A stretch of DNA of 22,035 nt from Dissophora ornata. Taxonomy: Eukaryota > Mortierellomycota > Mortierellomycetes > Mortierellales > Mortierellaceae. The notes beneath the pieces are model-generated. The model was not told the origin of the DNA, ran no database searches, and saw only the letters and a program-made list of their open reading frames with translations. Position numbers and translations under genes: made by a program. Each line of letters begins with the position of its first letter. The stretch's first letter is position 1. This document shows, one piece after another, positions 10,724 through 18,541 of this stretch. The DNA is taken from assembly GCA_025201705.1 (NCBI GenBank), contig MU616950.1, forward strand, positions 8,493 to 30,527, given 5' to 3'.

Positions 10724-10729
10724 AATAAA
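10724..10729 (+). terminator. AATAAA poly(A) signal after unit 5
   Basis: AATAAA in the conserved GATATGAATAATAAAG string, 69 nt after the unit 5 stop codon. Confidence 0.65.
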
Positions 10730-11077
10730 GACGACGATTATCTAACCAGACAGTGGAGTTTGTCCCTGCGGAGAGAAGGCGTCAGTTCTCATTGACGGAA
10801 TACGATTTGCACACACGCGCTTCGGCTCAGAAGGTTGTTTCTCCTTCCCCTTCGCAGTGGTAGAAAATGTGTCCAGAATGGATGTGCAGGGCTATTTTTG
10901 TACGCGTCTACGCGCCTTGGCTACTGGTCCCTCAAAATGGTCAACCATGGGATCTGCTCCACGCGTCTACTACGGCGGTCCAAAATGCTCGAACTGTGTG
11001 TCACCAAGTGGACCATGCTTGCTCCCATGTCTGCGAGAGATTTGCATCACCCTCTTCTTTTTCTCTTTTTCTTCACC
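10730..11077 (+). promoter_or_regulatory. Promoter/leader of unit 6
   Basis: No gene is seen. It has the CCCTGCGGAGAGA block at 10764-10776 and ACGCGT at 10902-10907 and 10961-10966, with a decayed ACGCGC between them at 10910-10915. It is close to identical to the leader of unit 8 from about 10857 to the start codon, which points to a recent duplication. Confidence 0.45.
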
Positions 11078-12996
11078 ATGGCCCATTCCTCTGATTCCCA
11101 TGTGCATTTGCATCCACTCCTCCTCCCCGAGATCCTCAATGTCCTCGGCCCATTCCTCCAGATAGAGTCTCTGATCTGCTCCCTGCAAGGTAGATCTCTT
11201 GTAACCGAATGAAGAAAAAAAAATAAAATAAAAAAAATAAAANNNNNNNNNNAATAAAAAATAAAAAATAAAAAATAAAAAATAAAAAATAAAAAATAAA
11301 AAATAAAAAATAAAAAATAAAAAATAAAAAATAAAAAATAAAAAAAAGCAAAAGTTCTCTCTATTAATCACCCCTCACCTCTTCGCCCCAGTGTGCAAGA
11401 TCTGGCACCGCGCTTTAGAGCCACAGCTGTGGCACACCGTCCGCTTCGCTGGAGAAAGTATCTTTGAACTCTCTGAAGTCATTGACTCCAAGATCCCCGC
11501 CCGCACGATCACACCTATTTTCAAGAGTTACTCCCATGAAGCTCTCCTCCGCAACCTCCAGCACATCCGTGCCCTTTACTTTAGTCACCTAGATTCCCAG
11601 GATCAGTACCCATCTTCTTCTTCTTCTTCTTCTTCTTCAGCGCCTAGTCACCTGGAGTCACTGTTGCTGCAGTGCAGGAGCCTCACCATGTTCCAGTTCC
11701 AAACCTTCAGTGACGAGATGGAGATACTTTTAGAACACAATCGGAATACGATCCAGAGGATCGTCTACCACTCGCATTCTTTAAACGCCTTGCTGCAAAA
11801 ACCCATTTGGGACATCTTGGGCTCGATGACTAGGCTGCGACATCTGGAATTGCAGTTCGCCCGCGTAGGAGCACAGAACCCGAACCAGGGTGAGGCATTT
11901 GTCAAGATTTTTGAGAGGTTGGAAACGATGCATTTAATGTACTGTACGCTATGCGATTGGCCCTCTTTTGAGCAAGGTCAACAAGGACGGTTTCAGAAAA
12001 TGAAGCAACTCGAGTTCATGTTCGTTAATGAACCATTCGCACAGCTACAAATGATCCGTCAATGTAAGGCCATGTTTTTCTACATATTTTATTACGGTAT
12101 TTATATTTTGATCAGCGTAGCTAAAAGGCTGATTACTATCTCTCTCACTATCTCTCTCGCTCTCTCTCTCTCAAAATCCGCTAACAACGAACACACCAGG
12201 TCCTGTGCTTGATGATCTTACATGGCATTCTGGTTCAGGTTTCCCAACCCAGGACTTTATCCACCATCTCTGCTTGACCCGTTCCACTTCCTGCCTCAAA
12301 AGACTTAACCTCCGGGGCTCTGCCATATTCGACGCTGATTCTGCTGCTATTATCACTTAGCTCCTAGCCTCTTGTAACCACCTTACCTTTGACAACTCCC
12401 ATTTCGGCGCTCTCTCCATCACTGCATTGGCAGCAGCCCCACTGCGCCGCGACTTGTCACTGACATTCACTCGTGATATACCCAGCCATCTTACACTTGG
12501 TCTTCTTTCCTGTTGTCCAAACCTTCAATATATCCTTCCATCTTGTCAAGTCATCGCCACCGACCTCTTGACCGCCCCTTGGGTTGCATCACGTCTTGTC
12601 AAGTTGAAGTTGACAATATCTTCTGTCGATGAACTGCCTCCAGAGTTGGGGCATTCTGTCATCTATGAGCAACTCTCTCGGTTGGTTTCATTACAGGAAC
12701 TACGCCTACATGAAATAGAGACTCTCAGTAGGTGGGGACGTGGTGACAAGTTGGACTTTTCGCTCAAGAATGGTATGGGAGTGCTCGCAAGCCTGACCCA
12801 ACTACGTCTACTGGATTTGAGGTCATTGCAGGTGTTGAGGATAGGCCAACCCGAGGCCTTGTGGATGACCACATATTGGCCCGCACTGACGTCGCTTTAC
12901 GTTAGAGGTCTAAATCATGACAGTAGACAACAGCGTAAGGTGTTGAAGTTCTTGGGCCAGAGGCGACCAGAGCTGGATATCACCAGTAGATATTAA
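11078..12996 (+). pseudogene. F-box/LRR-like gene, array unit 6, single nonsense codon in exon 3
   Basis: Exons 11078-11189, 11392-12063 and 12200-12996 sum to 1581 nt, a whole number of codons. Frame and splice sites are intact, but TAG stands at 12358-12360 where all other copies have CAG (Gln in the QLPASCN motif; unit 2 keeps the CAG bases despite its frameshift). Truncation there would leave about 313 residues: F-box, first LRR-like block and the start of the second. The TAG lies in a patch of C-to-T changes relative to unit 5. Intron 1 (11190-11391) is enlarged to 202 nt by an AAAAAT array containing a 10-N gap. The unit is mosaic: leader and exon 2 start resemble unit 8, the middle of exon 2 resembles unit 5, and intron 2 and the ITSRY C-terminus resemble unit 3. 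A consensus error or a polymorphic stop is possible. Confidence 0.8.
11214..11347 (+). repeat. A-rich (AAAAAT)n microsatellite with assembly gap, intron 1 of unit 6
   Basis: The run begins with A-rich AAATAAAATA text. After ten N (11243-11252) it becomes a regular AAAAAT hexamer array to about 11347. Intron 1 of the other units holds only a short A-rich run at this point (introns of 70-105 nt), so the array expanded in this copy. The N run marks unresolved length, so the true intron size is unknown. Confidence 0.9.
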
Positions 12997-13151
12997 GGGT
13001 AAAAGGTTTATGAAGATGACCCATTCTTTTCGAACGTTTTTGAAAATCATGGAAAAGCCAACAACACAAAGGGGGCTTCTTGAATTTTTTTATGAAATGC
13101 GAGTAAAGTGACTGTATTTTGTACGCGTCTTGGCTACTGCATCCATCGGTC
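12997..13151 (+). promoter_or_regulatory. Short-type spacer after unit 6, left of the transposon
   Basis: This is the same 3' UTR type as after unit 3, with no GAATAATAAAG string and no CCCTGCGGAGAGA block. One ACGCGT lies at 13123-13128. It belongs to the unit 7 promoter region, whose other half resumes at 14032. Confidence 0.45.
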
Positions 13152-14039
13152 CTTCAAAACAGTGATTTTAACCGGTCCATAGTTGGCCATGGTTAAGACT
13201 AAATCCCATGTTGGTTAACTTGACCGACATGTTTATTTGACCGACGGTTAACCGTCAGTGGTAACTTGTTTGGTAACTGGCAAAGGGTACTCATTCGGCG
13301 ACCATCTGTGATTACTTATTCGGTCAACTACAGGATACCAGTTCACCAAGGAGTCAACTTTGCGTCTCTCTCACACACACTCTCTCTCTCCATGTATTCG
13401 CAGCAGTCCTACTTCATTTTTAGACTAATACAGTAGTGTGCTTGAAGCGAATGTTGGTATGGTGGTGTAAGCTAGTTGTATGTCCCTGAAAAAAAATAAA
13501 AAAAGACTATGGTCTAGCCCCTGCAAGGCGTATAGTTGCAAAAATACAATGTTGCTCAGTTCGTCGTCCGAGGGAGGCGATTTGCGCTTGTCCGTCGTCC
13601 TCCAGAGAAACTAAAAGATGCGCACGGAAGCGACAGAGGTTACAGGGAAAGTTGGGTACTTTCTTGCCAACTGGGCCATCCTGAGGAATCTTCGCTGTCG
13701 ATTTTCTCTTTCTCCTGGGGCATGCAGTTTGAGTAATAGAGGTCACGGTTTAATAAGGGGATAGAAAAAAGGACAGAAACCATGACAGGACTGTACCGGA
13801 TAGCAACCGAGTGGACTGGTTAACCAGTTAACCGAATTAACCACCGAATTATCCAGTTATCCGAATTATCCAGTTATCCAGTTAACCAGTTAACCGAATT
13901 GACCAGTGAACCGAATTGACCAGTAAACCGAATTGACCAGTAAACCGAATTGACCGGTTCACTACACCGGAATAGCCACACGGAAAGTACAAGTTAACCA
14001 GCTAAGTTAGTTTGGTCGTTTAAAATCACTGCTTCAAAA
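13152..14039 (+). mobile_element. Non-autonomous hAT-like DNA transposon (872 bp) with 8-bp target duplication
   Basis: The element spans 13160-14031. Its ends are a perfect 12-bp terminal inverted repeat: CAGTGATTTTAA at 13160-13171 and TTAAAATCACTG at 14020-14031. It is flanked by the direct repeat CTTCAAAA (13152-13159 and 14032-14039). Removing the element and one repeat restores the normal family spacer, as in unit 4 near 6200. An 8-bp target duplication and CAGTG termini are the signature of the hAT superfamily. Both subterminal regions are dense in GGTTAAC/GTTAACC-like motifs, and the right side has a 17-bp tandem array. I found no transposase; the longest internal ORFs (66 and 79 codons) resemble nothing I know, so an autonomous relative must supply transposase. 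It sits in the promoter region of broken unit 7. Confidence 0.85.
13844..13961 (+). repeat. 17-bp tandem repeat array inside the hAT-like element
   Basis: About seven tandem units of 17 bp (one of 16). Two read CCGAATTATCCAGTTAT, one is a divergent CCAGTTAACCAGTTAA, two read CCGAATTGACCAGTAAA, one differs from those by a base, and the last has decayed. All carry a TTAACC- or TTGACC-like core. Repeated subterminal motifs are common in hAT elements, where they bind transposase; that role is inferred here. Confidence 0.85.
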
Positions 14040-14170
14040 TGGGTTCTACCGCTGCAGATCTACTCCACGCGTCTTTTACTACGGTCCAAATGCTCGAACT
14101 GTGTACCACCAATGGGTGGACCATGCCTGTTGTCATGTCTGCGTCACCCTACTTCTTCTTCACCACCACA
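14040..14170 (+). promoter_or_regulatory. Proximal promoter/leader of unit 7, right of the transposon
   Basis: The remaining start-proximal part of the family promoter, with ACGCGT at 14067-14072 and a CTTCTTCTTC leader before the CACAATGG start. Its upstream partner box (13123-13128) is now about 940 bp away instead of about 40-70. Confidence 0.45.
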
Positions 14171-15988
14171 ATGGCCCATTCCTCTGATTCTCATGTGCAT
14201 TTGCACCCACTCCTTCTCCCCGAGATCCTCAATGTCCTCGGCCCATTCCTCCAGACAGAGTCTCTGCTCTGCTCCTTGCAAGGTATATGCAGATCTCTTA
14301 CAAAAAGAAAAAAGAAAAGAAAAGCTCTCTATTGATCACCTCCCCAACGTCTCTCCCCCCCCCCAGTCTGCAAGACCTGGCACCGCGCGTTAGAGCCACA
14401 GCTGTGGCACACTGTCCGCCTCGCTCAAGAAAGTATCTTTGAATTCTCTAGAGTCAGAGACCTCAATATCCCCGCCCGCACGCTCACGCCTATTTGCAAG
14501 AGTTACTCCCATGAAGCTCTCCTCCGCAACCTCCCGTATATCCGTACCCTTTACTTTAGTCACCATCATTCTTAGGATTAGCAGCGCCCTTCTTCTTCTT
14601 CTTCGGCGCCTAGTTACCTGGAGTCACTGTTGCTCCAGTGCAGGAGTCTCACCATGTTCCAGTTCCAAACCTTCAGTGACGAGATGGTGACACTTTTAGA
14701 ACACAATAGGAATACGATCCAGAGGATCGTATTCCACTCGCATTCTTTCAACACCTTGGAGCAGAAACCCATTTGGGACATCTTGGGCTCGATGACTCGG
14801 CTGCGACATCTAGAATTGCAGTCTATCATGAACGATAGCCTGCATCTGGGACAGAACCCGAGCCAGGGTGAGGCATTTGCAAAGATGTGCGAGAGGTTGG
14901 AGACGATGCATTTAATCTCCTGTACGCTTGGCGATTGGCCATCTTTTGAGCAAGGTCAAGGACGGTTTTCGAAAATGAAGCAACTCGAGTTCATGTCCGT
15001 CAATGATATGTCCGCACAGCTTCAAATGATCAGTCAATGTAAGCGATGTTTCTGTGTATTTCACTATTTGTATTTTGATCCGCACATAAAAGGGAGAGAT
15101 TTTTTTACCATCTCTTAAAACCTGCTAGGTCCGGTGCTCGAGGATCTTTTATGGTGGCCTCAATCAGATTCAAGTTTCCAAACCCAAGACTTTGTCCACC
15201 ATCTCTGCTTGACCCGTTCCACCTCCTGCCTCAAAAGACTCAACCTCGAGGGCTGTGAAATGCCCGACGCTGATTCTGCAGCCATCATCGCTCAGCTCCC
15301 AGCCTCTTGCAACCACCTCACCTTCCACGGCTCCCATTTTGGCCTTCTCTCCATCAGAGCCTTGGCAGCAAAGACCCCACAGCAGCCCGACTTTTCACTA
15401 ACACTCATTGAAGATATACCCAGCCATCATGCACATGACCTTCTGTCCAGATGTCCAAACCTTCAATATCTCCTTCCATCTTGTCGAGTCATCGCCACCG
15501 ACCTGTTAAATGCCCCTTGGATTGCATCACGTCTTGTCAAGTTGGAGTTGACATTATCTTTTGTCGATGATCTGCCTCCAGAGTTAGGGCATTCTGTCAT
15601 CTATGAGCAACTCTCTCAGTTGGTTTCATTACAAGAACTATGCCTAAATGAAGTACCGAGAGTCCTCAGCGCACGATGGTTTGGGCAGGAAATAGAGATT
15701 CCTGAGGGGTTGTTGGGATACATTTTTGGTGGGTCGTTCGACTTTTCGCTCGAGAATGGTATGGGAGTGCTCGCAAGCCTGAGTCAACTACGTCGATTGG
15801 ATTTGAGGTCATTGCAGGTGTTGAGGATAGGCCAACCCGAGGCCTTGTGGATGGACACACATTGGCCCGCACTGAAGTCGCTTTACGTTAGAGGTTTCCA
15901 TCATGACAGCAGACAGCAGCGCGAGGTGTTGGAGTTCTTGGGCAAGAGGCGACCAGAGCTGGATATCACCATTGGACGTAAAGGATGA
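14171..15988 (+). pseudogene. F-box/LRR-like pseudogene, array unit 7 (two nonsense codons in exon 2)
   Basis: Exons 14171-14282, 14367-15038 and 15129-15988 sum to 1644 nt; splice sites are present and no frameshift is seen. The conserved SQDQ (TCCCAGGATCAG) reads TCTTAGGATTAG, giving TAG at 14573-14575 and again at 14579-14581. Truncation would leave about 105 residues, which is the F-box and little else. After these stops the frame is open to the end, with well-kept repeat motifs, so the loss looks recent. Three further losses or changes fit decay: the promoter is split by the hAT-like element, intron 2 is short (90 nt) with little of its CT run left, and its acceptor reads TGCTAG. Exon 2 is of the longer class (as in unit 4), while the exon 3 loop (15647-15736), C-terminus and 3' UTR match unit 5. 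Confidence 0.85.
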
Positions 15989-16057
15989 CATTCTGAACGT
16001 TGAAATCATGGAAAGTGAATTGCTAGTTAAAGTGTGTATTTTGTTTGCGATATGAAT

Positions 16058-16063
16058 AATAAA
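16058..16063 (+). terminator. AATAAA poly(A) signal after unit 7
   Basis: AATAAA in the conserved GATATGAATAATAAAG string, 69 nt after the exon 3 stop, at the same distance and in almost the same sequence as after unit 5. Confidence 0.6.
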
Positions 16064-16391
16064 GAGGGAGAGAGAAGGAAGGTTTAACAGCCAGACAGTT
16101 TAGCTTGTCCCTGCGGAGAGAAGGCGATTTGCACACACGCGCTAGGTCGTTTCTCCTTCTCCTTCACAGTGGTAGAAATTGTGTCCAGAATGAATGTGCA
16201 AGGGGCTATTTTTGTACGCGTCAACGCGTCTTGGCTACTGGTCCCTCAAAATGGTCAACCATGGGATCTGCTCCACGCGTCTACTACGGCGGTCCAAAAT
16301 GCTCCAACTGTGTGTCACCAAGTGGACCATGCTTGCTCCCATGTCTGCGAGTGATTTGCGTCACCCTCTTCTTTTTCTCTTTTTCTTCACC
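16064..16391 (+). promoter_or_regulatory. Promoter/leader of unit 8
   Basis: No gene is seen. It has the CCCTGCGGAGAGA block at 16109-16121 and three ACGCGT boxes, the most in the array: 16216-16221, 16224-16229 and 16275-16280. It is nearly identical to the unit 6 leader up to the CACCATGG start. In-frame ATGs occur upstream (for example 16194), but the extension is not conserved in the family. Confidence 0.5.
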
Positions 16392-18317
16392 ATGGCCCAT
16401 TCCTCTGATTCTCATGTGCATTTGCATCCACTCCTCCTCCCCGAGATCCTCAATGTCCTCGGCCCATTCCTCCAGACAGAGTCTCTGCTCTGCTCCCTGC
16501 GAGGTAGATCTCTTGTAACCGAATGGAAAAAAAAAAAAAAAAAGAAGCAAAAGCTCTCTCTATTAATCACCCCACCTCTCCGCCCCAGTCTGCAAGACCT
16601 GGCACCGTGCGTTAGAGCCACAGCTGTGGCACACCGTCCGCTTCGCTGGAGAAAGTATCTTTGAACTCTCTGAAGTCTTTGACTTCAAGATCCCCGCCCG
16701 CACGATCACGCCTATTTGCAAGAGTTACTCCCTGGAAGCTCTCCTCCGCAACCTCCAGCACATCCGTGCCATTTACTTTAGTCACCTAGATTCCCAGGAT
16801 CAGCACCCTTTTTCCTCCTCTTTTTCTTCTTCTTCTTCTTCTTCTTCTTCTTCTTCTTCTTCTTCTTCTTCTTCTTCTTCTTCTTCTTCTTCTTCAGCGC
16901 CTAGTCACTTGGAGTCGCTGTTGCTGCAGTGCAGGGGCCTCACCATGCTCAAGTCCCAAACCTTGAGTGACGAGATTGTAACACTTTTAGAACACAATCG
17001 GAATACGATCCAAAGTATCGTGTACCACTCCAATTATTTGAACGTCTTGCGGCAGCAACCCATTTGGGACATCTTGGGCTCGATGACTCGGCTGAGACAT
17101 CTGGAATTACAGTATGTCATGAAAGATATCCTCCATCGAGGACAGAACCCGAGCCAGGGCGAGGCATTTGCCAAGATTTGCGAGAGATTGGAAACGATGC
17201 ATTTAATCTCCTGTACGCTGGGCGATTGGCCAGAGTTGGAGCAAGGTGGTCGACAAGGACGGTTTTCGAAAATGAAGCAACTCGAGTTCACGTCCGTCAA
17301 TGATGCGTCCGCACAGCTTCAAATGATCAGTCAATGTAAGGCCATGTTTTTCTACAGTATTTTTATTTTGAACCGCGTAGCTAAAAAGGCCTATTACTAT
17401 CCCTCTAACAAACGAACACACCAGGTCCTGTGCTCGAGGATCTTACATGGTGTCCTCAACCAACTTCAAGTTCAAGTTTCCCAACCCAGGACTTTGTCCA
17501 TTATCTCTACTTGACCCGTTCCACCTCCTGCCTCAAAAGACTCAACCTGGAGGGCTGTGAGATACCCGAGTCTGATGCTGCAGCCATCATCGCTCAGCTC
17601 CCAGCCTCTTGCAACCACCTCACCTTCCACTGCTCCCATTTCGGCCTTCTCTCCATCACAGCCTTGGCAGCAGCGGCCCCGCAGCAGTCCGACTTTTCAC
17701 TAACACTCATTCAAGGTATACCCAGCCATCTTACACATGGCCTTCTCTCTAGTTGTCCAAACCTTCAATATCTCCTTCCACCTTGTCGAGTCATCGCCAC
17801 CGACCTGTTAGCTGCCCCTTGGGTTGCATCGCGTCTTGTCAAGTTGGAGTTGAGATTATCTTTTGTCGCTGATCTGCCTCCAGAGCTGGGACATTCCGTA
17901 ATCTATGAGCAACTCTCTCGGTTGGTTTCATTACAAGAATTATGCCTAGACGAAGTCATTCCTCACGCGGAGACCACCGACATGGACCTTAAATTCCTTT
18001 TTAGTGCGAGAGCCCCGCCCCCGGGTAGTATAGAAAAGGTCGAGCCGGAAATAGAGATTCCTGGATCGTTGGACTTTTCGCTCGAGAATGGTATGGGAGT
18101 GCTCGAAAGCCTGAGTCAACTACGTCGATTGGATTTGAGGTCATTGCAGGTGTTGAGGATGGGTCAACCCGAGGCCTTGTGGATGGATACACATTGGCCC
18201 GCACTGACGTCGCTTTCTGTGAGAGGTTTCAATCATGATAGCAGACAGCAGCGCAAAGTGTTGGATTTCTTGAGCAAGACGCGACCCGAGCTAGATATCT
18301 CCATTGGACAGAAATGA
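16392..18317 (+). CDS. F-box/LRR-like protein, array unit 8 (intact, 583 aa)
   Basis: Exons 16392-16503, 16589-17335 and 17425-18317 (1752 nt); introns are 85 and 89 nt. It starts in a CACCATGGCC context and has the family-consensus F-box (PEILNVLGPFL, then VCKTWHRALEPQLW). The distinctive feature is a run of 24 consecutive serines in the linker between the F-box and the repeats, encoded by 23 TCT and one TCA (16825-16896). Exon 2 is of the longer class (DILHRGQNPSQ) and DWPSFEQG has become DWPELEQG. The exon 3 loop (17949-18068) has 40 residues, is rich in acidic and proline residues and resembles that of unit 4. The C-terminus is ISIGQK. It is the last complete unit and converges on UTP21. 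Function as an SCF substrate receptor is inferred; the partner is unknown. Confidence 0.88.
16825..16896 (+). repeat. (TCT)n microsatellite coding 24 serines in unit 8
   Basis: Twenty-three TCT codons and one TCA in frame. The same place codes about ten Ser in unit 4, nine in unit 6, four in unit 7, and only two or three in units 1, 2, 3 and 5. Slippage by multiples of three changes linker length without breaking the frame. Confidence 0.95.
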
Positions 18318-18541
18318 GATCCTCGAACGTTGAAATCATGGAAAGCCAACAACAGCACAAGGGTGTTTTAGATTTTTTTTTTTTTTTATGAAAATGCGAG
18401 TTTAAAGTGTGTATTTTTGTTTTGCGATATGAATAATAAAGGGAAGAGAGAAGAAGAAGCAGAAGAGGAGTAGAGTATATCTAAAATGCTGTGTTATTTT
18501 TACGCGTGCATGCAAAATGAGCCATGATATGCATTGTCTCT
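18318..18541 (+). other. Convergent 3' region of unit 8 and UTP21, with a remnant of another unit
   Basis: It contains the unit 8 3' UTR with a 15-16 nt T run near 18373 and AATAAA at 18435-18440. A short tail (about 18485-18510) has ACGCGT at 18502-18507 after GTTATTTTTAC, resembling the start of the family leader (GGCTATTTTTGTACGCGTC). This may be the stub of a ninth unit where the array was cut. No clear poly(A) signal for UTP21 was found on the - strand. Confidence 0.5.
18435..18440 (+). terminator. AATAAA poly(A) signal after unit 8
   Basis: AATAAA within GATATGAATAATAAAGG, about 118 nt after the unit 8 stop; the 3' UTR is longer here partly because of a T run. Confidence 0.65.

Noticed and set aside
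13507..13746. Small ORFs on both strands inside the hAT-like element (79 codons on -, 66 on +)
   Set aside because: No recognisable transposase, BED finger or other domain; the lengths are expected by chance and there is no supporting context. A few Cys and basic residues in the - strand ORF are not enough.
16194..16391. N-terminal extension of unit 8 (and similar open frames before units 2, 5, 6 and 7)
   Set aside because: The frames are open with upstream ATGs, but the peptide is not conserved between units and unit 3 has no such frame. The shared, well-contexted start is MAHSSD.
1..18317. CRISPR array or bacterial operon as an explanation for the regular repeats
   Set aside because: The repeats are whole 2.2-kb genes with spliceosomal introns and poly(A) signals; there is no short repeat-spacer structure.
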